Source of the DNA: VYDC01 sp963667515
Lineage (GTDB): Bacteria; Chloroflexota; Dehalococcoidia; UBA2979
DNA: 64,000 nt
Assembly: GCA_963667515.2 (NCBI GenBank)
Contig: CAXXXY010000002.1
Coordinates: 310,001-374,000 of the forward strand
Direction of reading: 5' to 3'
The notes under the pieces are model-generated. The model was not told where the DNA came from. It did not search any database and saw only the letters and a list, made by a program, of their open reading frames with translations. This document shows, piece after piece, positions 34,867 through 48,276 of this stretch. Within the stretch, counting starts at the first letter, position 1, and every line of letters starts with the position of its first letter. The position numbers and the translations under genes are program-made.

Positions 34867-37590
34867 ATGACCGCCACCACGCCCGAGGCCAACGACGACG
34901 GAGCGCGAGTGCCGCGGGCGATGCCCGCCACCTACGAGCCGGCCGATGTCGAGGAGCGCATCTACCGCGAGTGGGAGCAGGCGGGGCACTTCCGCCCGTC
35001 CGGCGGCGAGCGGCCATTCACCATCGTCATGCCGCCGCCCAACCTGACCGGCGAGCTGCACATGGGGCACGCGCTCACCGTGGCGGTCGAGGACATCCTG
35101 GTGCGCTGGCACCGCATGCGCGGCGACGACACGCTCTGGCTGCCCGGCGTCGATCACGCCGCGATCGCCGTTAACACCCTCGTCGAGCGGGAGCTCGCCG
35201 CCGAGGGGCTCTCGCGCCACGACCTCGGTCGCGAGCGCTTCCTGGAGCGCGTGTGGGAGTTCGTGAACCGCTCGCGCTCGCGCATCTCGGTGCAGCACCG
35301 GCGGCTGGGCGCCTCGGCGGACTGGGAGCGCGAGCGCTTCACCATGGACGAGGGCCCGCGGCGCGCGGTGCGGCAGACCTTCGTCACCCTCTACCGGGAC
35401 GGGCTGATCTACCGGGGCGAGCGCATCATCAACTGGTGCCCGGACTGCCAGACCGCGCTCTCCGACCTCGAGGTGGAGCACGCCGACGAGGCCGGCTCGT
35501 TCTGGCACATCCGCTACCCGCTCGCCGACGACGCGGGCGCCGCCACCGACGAGCACCTGGTGATCGCGACGACGCGGCCCGAGACGATCCCCGCCGACAC
35601 CGCGGTCGCTGTGAACCCGGAGGATCCGCGCTACGCGCACCTCATCGGGCGCAGCGTGGTCGTCCCGGCGGGCGGCCGCCTGGTGCCGATCGTCGGCGAC
35701 GAGGCGGTCTCGCTGGAGGCGGGCTCGGGGGCGCTGAAGGTGACGCCGGGCCACGACCCGGTCGACTTCGAGATCGGCGAGCGGCACGGGCTGCCGGTGC
35801 TCTCGATCCTCACGCCCGACGGCCACCTCAACGAGGAGGCGGGCGAGTACGCGGGCCTCGAGCGCTTCGCGGCGCGCGATCGTGTGGTCGCCGACCTGCA
35901 GGCGCGCAACCTGCTGGAGCGCATCGAGCCGTACACGCACGCCGTCGGCCACTGCCAGCGCTCCGGAACCATCGTCGAGCCGATCGTCTCGGAGCAGTGG
36001 TTCATGCGCGTGGCGCCGCTGGCGCGCCCCGCCCTCGACGCGGTGCACGAGGGGCGCATCCGCTTCGTCCCGCCGCGCTTCACGCGCACCTACGAGCATT
36101 GGATGGAGAACATCCGCGACTGGACGATCAGCCGCCAGATCTGGTGGGGCCACCGCATCCCCGTGTGGTACTGCGACGACTGCGACGCCGTGACCGTGGC
36201 CGTCGAGGACCCGAACCGCTGCGGCGGCTGCGGCGGCGCCGCCATCCGTCAGGACGAGGACACGCTCGACACCTGGTTCTCGTCGGCGCTGTGGCCGCAC
36301 TCGACGCTCGGCTGGCCCGACCCGGACGCCCCTGACCTGCCGCGCTTCTACCCCACGCAGGTGATGGAGACCGGCTACGACATCATCTTCTTCTGGGTCG
36401 CGCGGATGGTGATGCTCTCGCTCTACAACATGCGGGGCGAGGTGCCCTTCGACACAGTGTATCTGCACGGTCTGGTGCGCGCCGAGGACGGCACGAAGAT
36501 GTCGAAGTCGCACGGCAACGTCGTCGACCCGCTGAGCGTGATCGATCGCTACGGCACGGACGCGCTGCGCTACACCGTTGTCGCCAGCTCCTCGCCGGGG
36601 AACGACCAGCGCATCTCCGACCAGCGGCTGGAGGCGGGGCGCAACCTCGCGAACAAGCTCTGGAACGCCTCGCGCTACGTGCTGTCGATGGTCGAGGACG
36701 GCGACGAGCTGGCGCTGCCCGCGCCCCCTGCCGGCGCAGACCCGGCGCTGCCCGTCGAGGACCGCTGGATCCTCTCGCGCTGCGAGCGGCTGGTGGAGAC
36801 CGCCGACGAGCTGCTGGGCAAGCTCGAGCTGGCGGAGGCGCTGCGGCAGCTCCGCGACTTCTTCTGGGAGGAGTTCGCGGACTGGTACATCGAGCTCGCG
36901 AAGGTGCGCCTGCGCGAGGGCGATCGGACGCCGCTGCCCGTGCTGGTGCACGTGCTCGACCGGCTGCTGCGGCTCTTCCACCCCTTCATGCCGTTCGTGA
37001 CGGAGGAGATCTGGCAGCGCCTCGTGGAGCGCCGCCCCGACCCGGAGGCCGCGCCGATGCTGATCGTCGCGCGCTACCCCGAGCCCGACCCTGCGGCGTC
37101 GTGGCACGACGCCGCGGCCGAGCGCGAGCTGGCGGCGGCGCAGGACTTCGTGCGCGCGATCCGCAACATCCGCGCCGAGAAGCACGTGGAGGCCGGGCGC
37201 TGGGTGGCGGCGTACGTCGTGGGCGCGGAGGCGCTGGAGACGGCGCGCGCGCTGGCTCCGGCGATCGAGCAGCTCGCGCGGGTGCGCCCGCTGCACGTCG
37301 TCGCGACGGCTGACGAGGCGCCGTCCGACGGCGTCGTGACCACGGTGCTGCCCGTGGGGCGGGTGGTGCTGCCACTGGGCGGCCTCGTCGACGCGGAGGC
37401 GGAGCGCGCGCGGCTGGGCGCCCAGATCGAGCGCCTCGCGGGCGAGATCGCGCGCCTCGAGGGGAAGCTCGCCAACGAGCAGTTCCGCACCCGCGCCCCC
37501 GCCGAGGTGGTGGCGAAGGAAGAGGAGCGCCTCGCCACCGCGCGGCAGCAGCGCGCGGGCTTCGAGGGCTCGCTGGCGGAGCTCGGCTGA
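34867..37590 (+). CDS. valS: Valyl-tRNA synthetase
   Basis: A 907-residue class I synthetase. The HIGH-type motif is HMGH (65-68) in PPPNLTGELHMGHAL, and the KMSKS loop is KMSKS (544-548) in GTKMSKSHGNVV. A large editing (CP1) domain contains ATTRPETIPADTAVAVNP. The anticodon-binding helical domain is followed by a C-terminal coiled coil (about 835-905) typical of ValRS. It charges tRNA-Val and edits Thr. Its start lies 41 bp after a GGGAGG stretch, and the ATG has only weak Shine-Dalgarno complementarity. The next genes are the nuo operon with its own promoter. Confidence 0.96.
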   Translation: MTATTPEANDDGARVPRAMPATYEPADVEERIYREWEQAGHFRPSGGERPFTIVMPPPNLTGELHMGHALTVAVEDILVRWHRMRGDDTLWLPGVDHAAIAVNTLVERELAAEGLSRHDLGRERFLERVWEFVNRSRSRISVQHRRLGASADWERERFTMDEGPRRAVRQTFVTLYRDGLIYRGERIINWCPDCQTALSDLEVEHADEAGSFWHIRYPLADDAGAATDEHLVIATTRPETIPADTAVAVNPEDPRYAHLIGRSVVVPAGGRLVPIVGDEAVSLEAGSGALKVTPGHDPVDFEIGERHGLPVLSILTPDGHLNEEAGEYAGLERFAARDRVVADLQARNLLERIEPYTHAVGHCQRSGTIVEPIVSEQWFMRVAPLARPALDAVHEGRIRFVPPRFTRTYEHWMENIRDWTISRQIWWGHRIPVWYCDDCDAVTVAVEDPNRCGGCGGAAIRQDEDTLDTWFSSALWPHSTLGWPDPDAPDLPRFYPTQVMETGYDIIFFWVARMVMLSLYNMRGEVPFDTVYLHGLVRAEDGTKMSKSHGNVVDPLSVIDRYGTDALRYTVVASSSPGNDQRISDQRLEAGRNLANKLWNASRYVLSMVEDGDELALPAPPAGADPALPVEDRWILSRCERLVETADELLGKLELAEALRQLRDFFWEEFADWYIELAKVRLREGDRTPLPVLVHVLDRLLRLFHPFMPFVTEEIWQRLVERRPDPEAAPMLIVARYPEPDPAASWHDAAAERELAAAQDFVRAIRNIRAEKHVEAGRWVAAYVVGAEALETARALAPAIEQLARVRPLHVVATADEAPSDGVVTTVLPVGRVVLPLGGLVDAEAERARLGAQIERLAGEIARLEGKLANEQFRTRAPAEVVAKEEERLATARQQRAGFEGSLAELG

Positions 37591-37629
37591 CGTCTCGCGC
37601 ACACCCTCGCGCGCACGGGGCGCCGAGGG

Positions 37630-37658
37630 TTGAGTCCAGCGTCCGCCACTGCTAGGGT
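37630..37658 (+). promoter_or_regulatory. Probable promoter of the nuo operon
   Basis: TTGAGT (37630-37635) and TAGGGT (37653-37658) with 17 bp spacing, about 100 bp upstream of nuoA and 40 bp after valS. The -10 form is close to TAGGAT seen at other promoters here. Confidence 0.45.
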
Positions 37659-37759
37659 CGTCGCGCGCCGGGTCCACGGTCCTCGGACGGCGGGCGGCTG
37701 GCCCGTGCGCAGCGGTGGCAGCCGCGGTGTGGCCTGCCCGACGCGGTGGGAGCGCTCAC

Positions 37760-38143
37760 GTGGATCAGACCGCCGACCTCCCCGGCCTCTTCGGCAACTA
37801 CCTCCCCGTGCTGCTGGGCACCGTGGTCGGCTTCGTGCTGGTCCTCTCGGCGCTGATCGGGGCGCGGCTGCTCGCGCCGTTCTCGGAGGAGCGCGAGAAG
37901 GGCACGACGTACGAGTGCGGCATGCTGCCGCTGCGCCGTGCCAGCACCAACGTCGGCGTGCGCTTCTACCTCTACGCCATCCTCTTCGTGCTGTTCGACG
38001 TGGAGGCGGTGTTCCTCTTCCCGTGGGCGCTCTCGTTCGTGGAGCTGGGCGCGACGGCCTATTACGAGATGCTGGTCTTCATCCTCGTGCTGGGCGCGGG
38101 GCTGGGCTACGCGTGGAAGAAGGGAGCCCTCCAGTGGCGATGA
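37760..38143 (+). CDS. nuoA: NADH-quinone oxidoreductase subunit A
   Basis: A 127-residue subunit starting at GTG 37760 with GGGAG upstream. Three membrane helices. The conserved inter-helix loop EKGTTYECGMLPL carries the Cys that senses the active/inactive transition near the quinone site, and helix 2 contains the FYLYAILFVLFDVEAVFLFPW signature, cut by Asp/Glu residues of the E-channel. First gene of an 11-gene complex I operon. Confidence 0.94.
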   Translation: MDQTADLPGLFGNYLPVLLGTVVGFVLVLSALIGARLLAPFSEEREKGTTYECGMLPLRRASTNVGVRFYLYAILFVLFDVEAVFLFPWALSFVELGATAYYEMLVFILVLGAGLGYAWKKGALQWR

Positions 38144-38775
38144 GCCCCTCCCGCCCGCCCGGCGCCACCAGCGACACGCCTGTGCAGGCGCCGCCGCTGC
38201 CGGGCGCGCCCGCGGAGCCGCACATCGCGCCGCTCTTGCCCGTGGAGCACCCCGCGGATGCGCCGGGGCTCGTCCCCGTGGAGCGGCGGCCCGGCAAGGC
38301 GCTCTACAAGACGCTGCTGCCCGGCGTGCTGCAGGTGCCGGCGGACCTGGTGCTGGCGATGGGGCGCAAGTCCTCGCTGTGGCCGATGACGTTCGGGCTG
38401 GCGTGCTGCGCGATCGAGATGATCGCCACCTACATGGCGCACTACGACCTCGACCGCTTCGGCATCGTCCCGTGGCCGTCGCCGCGGCAGTCGGACGTGA
38501 TGATCGTCGCCGGCACGGTGACCAAGAAGATGGCGCCAGCCGTGAAGCTCCTCTACGAGCAGATGCCCAACCCCAAGTGGGTGATCTCCATGGGCGCCTG
38601 CGCCACCAACGGTGGCCCCTACACCCGCTACGACCGCGTGCTGCAGGGCGTCGACAAGATCGTCCCCGTCGACGTCTACGTGCCCGGCTGCCCGCCGCGG
38701 CCGGAGGCGCTGATCGACGCGCTGATCTCCCTGCAGGAGAAGATCATAGAAGACCGCAAGGTGCTGGGCGCGTGA
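38134..38775 (+). CDS. nuoB: NADH-quinone oxidoreductase subunit B
   Basis: A 213-residue subunit that binds the terminal cluster N2. Its four cysteine ligands are seen in LACCAIEM, GACATNGG and CPPRPE. A Pro-rich N-terminal extension of about 50 residues precedes the conserved core. GTG 38134, eight bases after AAGGGAG and overlapping the nuoA end by ten bases, is preferred; ATG 38140 is possible. It sits in the peripheral arm next to the quinone cavity. Confidence 0.94.
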   Translation: MAMSPSRPPGATSDTPVQAPPLPGAPAEPHIAPLLPVEHPADAPGLVPVERRPGKALYKTLLPGVLQVPADLVLAMGRKSSLWPMTFGLACCAIEMIATYMAHYDLDRFGIVPWPSPRQSDVMIVAGTVTKKMAPAVKLLYEQMPNPKWVISMGACATNGGPYTRYDRVLQGVDKIVPVDVYVPGCPPRPEALIDALISLQEKIIEDRKVLGA

Positions 38776-39428
38776 CGGCAGAGGACGGCACCCCGCCCGC
38801 CGGCGAGCCGCCGGCCGCGAGCGGCGCCCCCGACGCCGGCGCTGCCGACGCCGGCGCTGCCGAGAGGGGCGCCGACGACGCCGAGCCCAGCGCGGCCCAG
38901 GTGGAGGCCGACTACCTCGCGACCACGATCTGGGCGCAGGTCGACGCCGCGCTCTCCGGCATCACCGCCACCCCCGTCACCGCCGAGGAGGAGCGCAGCG
39001 TCATCGACCTCGTCGTGCGCATCCCGCCGCGCGAGCTGGTCGCGGGCCTGCGCGCGCTGCGCAGCTCCGAGGATCTGCGCTTCGACTACCTGCGCTGCCT
39101 GACCGCCGTCGACCTGGAGGAGGAGGGGGTGGACATCGTCTACCACCTCTACTCGATCGGCGGGAAGCAGAACGTGACCGTGAAGTGCCGGCTGCCCGCC
39201 GACCGGCTGGAGGTGGGCAGCGCAACGGCCGTGTGGCGCGCCGCCAACTGGTACGAGCGCGAGGTGCAGGAGATGTTCGGCGTGCGCTTCGAGGGGCACC
39301 CCGACCCGCGCAACCTGCTGCTGCCCGAGGAGATGACGGACGTCTTCCCGCTACGCAAGTCGCACCCGCTCGCCGAGATCGAGGTGCTGCAGGGCGAGGG
39401 CATCGCCTACGAGGAGGGGGAGCTCTAG
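38772..39428 (+). CDS. nuoC: NADH-quinone oxidoreductase subunit C
   Basis: A 218-residue 30-kDa subunit starting at GTG overlapping the nuoB TGA (GTGA). An Ala/Asp/Gly-rich N-terminus with a repeated DAGAA segment is followed by the 30-kDa domain: YLRCLTAVD, then NWYEREVQEMFGVRFEGHPDPRN, whose first part is the family signature, and LRKSHPL. It is not fused to NuoD, unlike in enterobacteria. It helps hold the quinone-reducing module together. Confidence 0.93.
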   Translation: MTAEDGTPPAGEPPAASGAPDAGAADAGAAERGADDAEPSAAQVEADYLATTIWAQVDAALSGITATPVTAEEERSVIDLVVRIPPRELVAGLRALRSSEDLRFDYLRCLTAVDLEEEGVDIVYHLYSIGGKQNVTVKCRLPADRLEVGSATAVWRAANWYEREVQEMFGVRFEGHPDPRNLLLPEEMTDVFPLRKSHPLAEIEVLQGEGIAYEEGEL

Positions 39429-40552
<1,124 letters not shown>

Positions 40553-40556
<4 letters not shown>

Positions 40557-41736
40557 ACGTCGAGCTCTTCGGCGGGGAGATCAACGTCTGGTGGGACGCG
40601 CTCGCGCGGCTCGGCCTCGCCGTGGGGGCGATGACCGTGGTGGCGATGGGGCTGATCTACCTCGAGCGCAAGGTGATCGCGCGCTTCCAGCAGCGCCTCG
40701 GGCCCACGCGCACGGGGCCGATCGGGATGCTGCAGGCGCTCGCGGACGCGGTGAAGCTCGTCGGCAAGGAGGATCTGCGCCCGCGGAACGCGGACCCGTG
40801 GGTCTTCGAGCTGGCGCCGTACTTCGTCTTCGTCCCGATCTTCCTCGTCTTCGTGGCCGTGCCGTTCGCCTTCGACTGGCAGATCCGCGTGCTGGAGCTG
40901 GGCCTGCTCTACGTGGTGGCGATCTCCTCGGTGAACATCGTGGGCTGGGTGATGGCGGGCTGGGGCTCCGACAACCGCTACGCGATGCTGGGCGCGCTGC
41001 GCGCCGCCGCGCAGGGCATCTCCTACGAGCTGCCGCTCGTCATCTCGCTCGTGGCCGTCGCGATGATCGTGAGTCAGCTGGACTCGGCCGGTGAGGTGCT
41101 GCGCGGCTCGCTGAACCTGCACACGATCGTCGAGGAGCAGGGCCACATCCCCTACATCGTCTGGCAGCCGCTGGCGTTCGCGATCTTCTACATCGCGATG
41201 TTGGCCGAGCTGAACCGCACCCCCTTCGACATCCCGGTCGGCGAGTCCGAGGTGGTCGGCGGCCCCTTTGTGGAGTACTCGGGCATCCGCTGGTCGATGT
41301 TCTTCCTCGCCGAGTACACGGCGCTGTTCCTGCTGTCGCTCGTGGGCGCGGCGGTCTTCCTCGGTGGCTGGGCGTGGCCGCTGGGCGAGGAGCTGCGAGG
41401 CGAGAACGAGCTGTTGGGCGTGCTCTACCAGCTCGGCCTGACGCTGGCGAAGACGGGCTTCCTCATCTTCACCGTGTTCTGGGTCCGCTCCACCATGCCG
41501 CGCATGCGCATCGATCAGCTCATGGCGTTCTCGTGGAAAGTGCTGCTGCCGCTGGCCTTCGCGCAGATCCTCGTCAACGGTCTGATTCTCGTCTACGACT
41601 GGCCGGACGTGCTGCTGCTGCTGACGAGCGGTGCCGGGCTGGTGGCGCTGGTGGCGATCGTCGACCGCGCGGTGACACGGCCCGCACAGCGGCCGCCGCG
41701 GCCCGCCGCGGCGGCGCTGGGAAGCGAGGCTGCCTC

Positions 41737-41740
<4 letters not shown>
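40553..41740 (+). CDS. nuoH: NADH-quinone oxidoreductase subunit H
   Basis: A 395-residue membrane subunit overlapping nuoD by GTGA. About eight helices. Signatures are ERKVIARFQQRLGPTRTGP at the peripheral-arm interface, the acidic loop NRTPFDIPVGESEVV, and STMPRMRIDQLMAFSWKVLLP near the end. It carries the entry to the quinone tunnel and the start of the E-channel. An Ala/Arg-rich C-terminal tail is unconserved. Confidence 0.95.
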
Positions 41741-42207
<467 letters not shown>

Positions 42208-42283
42208 GTCACGCCACCCGCCGCACCACGCCCGGCTGCGCCACGCCGAGCCGCGCCGGCGGCGTCGAGGGGGCCGCCCTGTA

Positions 42284-42949
42284 ATGGATCGGCTGCCGCT
42301 GCCCGCGCAGTTCGACCGCATCATCATGACGGGCGGCCTCGTCGCGAGCCTGGCGCTGGCGCCGCTGCTGCTCGTGCTCGTGGTGCTGCTCGCGGTCGAC
42401 GAGATCAGCGCGCCCGAGCTCGTCTTCTGGCTCGTCGCCGCGATCGTGATCGCGGGCGCGCTGGGCACGGTGCTGCTGCCCAACGTCGTCTACGCGGCGC
42501 TCTCGCTGGTGGCCGCGCTGCTGGGCGTGGCCGGCGTCTACCTGCTGCTGGGCTCGGAGTTCCTCGCGCTGGCGCAGGTGCTGATCTACGGCGGCGGCGT
42601 CGTGATCCTGCTGATCTTCGGACTGATGCTGACCAACGCCACGGACGACCCGATCGTCACCGACGGCGCGCAGAAGCCGTTCGCCGCGATCGTGGGGCTG
42701 CTGCTGGGCGGCGTGATCGTCGCCGCGGCCTACGACGCCGAGTGGGGCGCGACCGAGGCGACGGCCACCTCGCTGCGGGACTTCGGCGAGCTGCTCTTCG
42801 GCGACTTCATGGTGCCGTTCATCATCATCGCGGTGCTGCTGGACGTGGCGCTCACGGGCGCCTACCTCAACGCGCGCCGCGACCGCGAGCCCGTCGCCTC
42901 TGAGCCGCCGGCCGAGCCATCGAGCGGTGGCGGGGGGCAGCCCTCGTGA
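42284..42949 (+). CDS. nuoJ: NADH-quinone oxidoreductase subunit J
   Basis: A 221-residue membrane subunit with five helices. The helix 3 region YLLLGSEFLALAQVLIYGGG, including the flexible pi-bulge segment, and VVILLIFGLMLTN are typical. The N-terminus is longer than usual by an extra hydrophobic stretch. The C-terminal tail is Pro/Gly-rich. It couples quinone chemistry to the proton channels. Confidence 0.92.
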   Translation: MDRLPLPAQFDRIIMTGGLVASLALAPLLLVLVVLLAVDEISAPELVFWLVAAIVIAGALGTVLLPNVVYAALSLVAALLGVAGVYLLLGSEFLALAQVLIYGGGVVILLIFGLMLTNATDDPIVTDGAQKPFAAIVGLLLGGVIVAAAYDAEWGATEATATSLRDFGELLFGDFMVPFIIIAVLLDVALTGAYLNARRDREPVASEPPAEPSSGGGGQPS

Positions 42950-43251
42950 TCCCGATCGAGAATTTCCTGCTGCTGTCGGGAGCGCTCTTCGCGATCGGCT
43001 TCTACGGCGTGCTGGCGCGGCGCAGCGCGATCCTGATCCTGATGTCGGTGGAGCTGATGCTCGCCGCGGTGTCGATCAACCTCGTCGCGTTCGCCTCCTA
43101 TCTGGACGCGGAGCGCGTGGGGCTGGTGTTCGCGATCTTCGTGATCACGGTGGCGGCGGCGGAGGTCGGGCTCGCGCTCGGCATCGTGCTGCGGCTCTAC
43201 CGCGATCGGCGCACGGCGAACGTCGACGAGGCGGACGAGCTGAGGTGGTAG
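42946..43251 (+). CDS. nuoK: NADH-quinone oxidoreductase subunit K
   Basis: A 101-residue subunit overlapping nuoJ by GTGA. Three helices with the two conserved membrane glutamates (MSVELMLAAVSIN and AAAEVGLALGIV) that are part of the proton path. It matches MrpC. It is followed by 111 bp without a gene. Confidence 0.94.
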   Translation: MIPIENFLLLSGALFAIGFYGVLARRSAILILMSVELMLAAVSINLVAFASYLDAERVGLVFAIFVITVAAAEVGLALGIVLRLYRDRRTANVDEADELRW

Positions 43252-43362
43252 CGCCCGCGCGCTGAGGACGCCGCCGCTCCACCGCGCTGGACAGCCGCCG
43301 AGGGGACGCGGGGCCGGCGGCGGAGGCGCGAGGGGCCGGGACGTCTGGGGAGGGGAGTCAGC

Positions 43363-45270
<1,908 letters not shown>

Positions 45271-45340
45271 GCGTTCGGGACGAGCGAGCGCGCTCCCGGC
45301 GGGGGCGCGAGACGCAGGAGGTCGATAGACGTGAGGCGCG

Positions 45341-46831
45341 ATGACTGAGAACGACGGCTTCGTCCTGCTGGCGCTCTTCCTGCTGCCCCTGGGGAGCGCG
45401 CTGCTGCTGATGGCGACGCCCTCGCGCGAGCGCTCCGCGATCATCGGCATCACCGCCGCGTCGAGCCTCGCGATGTTCGTGCTCTCCGTCTACGTCTTCC
45501 TCTCCTACGACTACAGCGGCCCCGAGCAGTTCCAGGGCGTGCGCGCGTGGACCTGGATGGAGAACGTGGGGATCCTCGGCGACAAGGGGATCCAGCTCAA
45601 GGTCGGCGCGGACGGCATCGCCGCGGCGATGGTCCTGCTGACGGGCATCATTACGCTGGCCGGCACGTGGGTGTCGTGGAAGGTGCAGTACCGCACCAAG
45701 GACTTCTTCATCCTGCTGTACATCCTGGCCGCGGGTGTCTTCGGCACCTTCGTGATGCTCGACCTCTTCTTCTGGTTCCTGCTCTACGAGACCGCCGTGC
45801 TCCCGATGTACCTGCTCATCGCCGTGTGGGGCTCCACCCGCAAGGAGTACGGCGCGATGAAGCTGATGATGATGCTGCTGGCCGCGTCCATCCTCATCTT
45901 CGCGGCGATCTTCGCGATCTTCACCGAGGCGGGCATCGGCACCTTCGACCTCGAGCAGCTCTTCGCCGCCGACTACTCCACCGGCTTCCAGAAGGCCGCC
46001 TTCCCCGCGATCGCGATCGGCTGCGGCACGCTGGGCGGCCTCTTCCCGTTCCACTCGTGGTCGCCCGACGGCCACGCGGCCGCGCCCACCGCCGTCTCGA
46101 TGCTGCACGCGGGCGTGCTGATGAAGCTCGGCGCGTTCGGCATCATCCGCCTCGGCTTCCAGATCCTGCCCGAGGGCGCCGAGTTCTGGGCACCCGGCCT
46201 GCTCACCCTCGGCATCATCGCCGCGCTCTACGGCGCCATCTCCGCGCTGCGCCAGACGGACCTGAAGCTGATGACGGGCTTCTCGTCCGTCTCGCACATG
46301 GGCTACGTCTTCGTCGGGCTCGGCACGTTCAACGCCATCGGCATCACGGGCTCCGTGCTGCAGATGTTCGCGCACGGCGTGATGACGGCCCTCTTCTTCC
46401 TGCTGATCGGCGCGATGTACGACCAGTCGCACGACCGCGAGATCCCCCACTTCTCGGGGATGGCGAAGCAGATGCCGATCTGGGCGGCGTTCTTCATCAT
46501 CGCGGGCCTCGCCTCGCTGGGACTGCCGGGGCTCTCGGGCTTCGTCGCCGAGGTGCACATCTTCATCGGCGCCTTCCGCGCCTATCCCGTCGTCGGCGGG
46601 CTCGCCGTGCTCACGGCCGCGATCACGGCCACCTACCTGCTGCGCATGTTCGCGCAGTCGTTCTTCGGCGAGATGCATCCCGCGTGGGGCGGGCTGCGGG
46701 ACATGGCGTGGACCGAGCGCGCCGGCGCCGCGCTGCTGACGGGCGCCATCCTCTGGCTCGGCATCTGGCCCTCGCCGTGGATCGACCGCATCGCGACCAC
46801 CGTCCAGGGTCTGCAGGGGGTGACCCTGTGA
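45341..46831 (+). CDS. nuoM: NADH-quinone oxidoreductase subunit M
   Basis: A 496-residue antiporter-like subunit with about 14 helices. Key residues are the Glu in FFWFLLYETAVLPMYLLI, the Lys-centred segment GVLMKLGAFGIIRLG with HSWSPDGHAAAPTAVSMLHA, and FSSVSHMGYVFVGLG. It is homologous to MrpD. A 70-bp gap separates it from nuoL. Its TGA overlaps the nuoN GTG. Confidence 0.95.
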   Translation: MTENDGFVLLALFLLPLGSALLLMATPSRERSAIIGITAASSLAMFVLSVYVFLSYDYSGPEQFQGVRAWTWMENVGILGDKGIQLKVGADGIAAAMVLLTGIITLAGTWVSWKVQYRTKDFFILLYILAAGVFGTFVMLDLFFWFLLYETAVLPMYLLIAVWGSTRKEYGAMKLMMMLLAASILIFAAIFAIFTEAGIGTFDLEQLFAADYSTGFQKAAFPAIAIGCGTLGGLFPFHSWSPDGHAAAPTAVSMLHAGVLMKLGAFGIIRLGFQILPEGAEFWAPGLLTLGIIAALYGAISALRQTDLKLMTGFSSVSHMGYVFVGLGTFNAIGITGSVLQMFAHGVMTALFFLLIGAMYDQSHDREIPHFSGMAKQMPIWAAFFIIAGLASLGLPGLSGFVAEVHIFIGAFRAYPVVGGLAVLTAAITATYLLRMFAQSFFGEMHPAWGGLRDMAWTERAGAALLTGAILWLGIWPSPWIDRIATTVQGLQGVTL

Positions 46832-48276
46832 GCTCCCACCTCGACTACTCGCTGCTCATCCCGGAGCTGATCCTCGCGGGCAGCGCGGCGCTGGTGCTCT
46901 TCGCCGACGCCTTCCGCGTCGAGCTGCGGCTCAACCGCCGCCTGATCCCGTGGCTCGCCGCGCTGGGCGCGCTCGTCGCGGGCGCCGTCTCGCTGGCCTA
47001 CCTCGACACCTCGGACAGCTTCGCCGAGCTGCTGACCATCGACGACTTCACCACGTTCTTCCGCGTGCTCTTCACGGCGATCGTGGTCGTGCTAATCCTC
47101 GGGTCGCACGAGTACGTCGAGCGGAACGTGCGCCACATCGGCGAGTTCTACGCGCTGCTGCTGCTCGCGACGGTGGGCGCTATCTACATGTCCGCGGCGC
47201 AGGAGCTGATCACCGCCTACATCTCGATCGAGCTGCTCTCCTTCTCGCTCTACGTCGCCGTCTCGCTCACCCTCGCCGACCGCCGCTCGGGCGAGGCGAG
47301 CCTGAAGTACGTGCTGCTGGGCGGCGTCGCCTCCGCGATGCTGCTCTACGGCCTCTCGCTCATCTACGGCGTCGCCGGCTCCACGAGCTACGCCGAGATC
47401 CACGAGGCGCTCAGCGGCGGCACCGCCGACTTCGAGTGGGCGCTCGTGCTCGGCCTCGCGCTCATCGTCGGTGGGCTCGGCTTCAAGGCGTCCGCCGTGC
47501 CCTTCCACATGTGGACGCCCGACGCCTACGAGGGCGCGCCGCTGCCGATCACGGCCTTCCTCTCCGCCACCTCGAAGGCCGCGACCTTCGCGCTGCTGCT
47601 GCGCGTCTTCGGCGGCCCGCTGCTCCCCGTCATCGACGACTGGCAGTGGATGATGGCCTCGATCGCCGTCCTGACGATGGCGTTCGGCAACCTGATCGCG
47701 CTGCAGCAGAGCAATATCAAGCGGCTGCTCGCCTACTCCTCCATCGGGCAGGTCGGCTTCATGCTGATGGCGATCACCGCCATCTCGCAGGACACGTCGA
47801 GTGCGCTGCTGCTGCACATGGCCGGCTACCTGGTGACGAACCTCGCGGTGTTCACGGCGGTGATCGCGGTCTACAACCGCACGGGCGACGAGCGCATCGT
47901 GGGCTTCCGCGGCCTCGCCGAGACGCAGCCCTACCTCGCGCTGGTGCTGACGGCGGGCCTCTTCTCGCTCGCCGGCATGCCGCTGGTCGCGGGCTTCGCG
48001 ACGAAGTTCATCCTCTTCCAGGCCGTCGCGAGCGAGGGCTTCCTGTGGCTCTCGGTGGTCGCGGTCATCGCGAGCACGCTGTCGCTCTACTACTACCTGC
48101 AGGTGGTGCGGCAGATGTACCTCTACGAGCCCGACGGCGACGCGACCCGCTGGCGCCCCTCGCTCACCAGCTACGTGACGACGGGCGGCCTGCTCGCCGG
48201 CGTGGTGCTGATCGGTATCTACGCAACCCCGGTCTTCGAGCTCGCCGACGGCGCAGCCACCGCCCTCTTCGCCTAG
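46828..48276 (+). CDS. nuoN: NADH-quinone oxidoreductase subunit N
   Basis: A 482-residue antiporter-like subunit starting at the GTG that overlaps nuoM. It contains the Glu in YISIELLSFSLYVAVSL, KASAVPFHMWTPDAYEGAPLP, and SNIKRLLAYSSIGQVGFML. It is the third proton channel and the last gene of the operon. A GCAGCG-type hairpin repeat begins at the base directly after its TAG. Confidence 0.95.
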   Translation: MSSHLDYSLLIPELILAGSAALVLFADAFRVELRLNRRLIPWLAALGALVAGAVSLAYLDTSDSFAELLTIDDFTTFFRVLFTAIVVVLILGSHEYVERNVRHIGEFYALLLLATVGAIYMSAAQELITAYISIELLSFSLYVAVSLTLADRRSGEASLKYVLLGGVASAMLLYGLSLIYGVAGSTSYAEIHEALSGGTADFEWALVLGLALIVGGLGFKASAVPFHMWTPDAYEGAPLPITAFLSATSKAATFALLLRVFGGPLLPVIDDWQWMMASIAVLTMAFGNLIALQQSNIKRLLAYSSIGQVGFMLMAITAISQDTSSALLLHMAGYLVTNLAVFTAVIAVYNRTGDERIVGFRGLAETQPYLALVLTAGLFSLAGMPLVAGFATKFILFQAVASEGFLWLSVVAVIASTLSLYYYLQVVRQMYLYEPDGDATRWRPSLTSYVTTGGLLAGVVLIGIYATPVFELADGAATALFA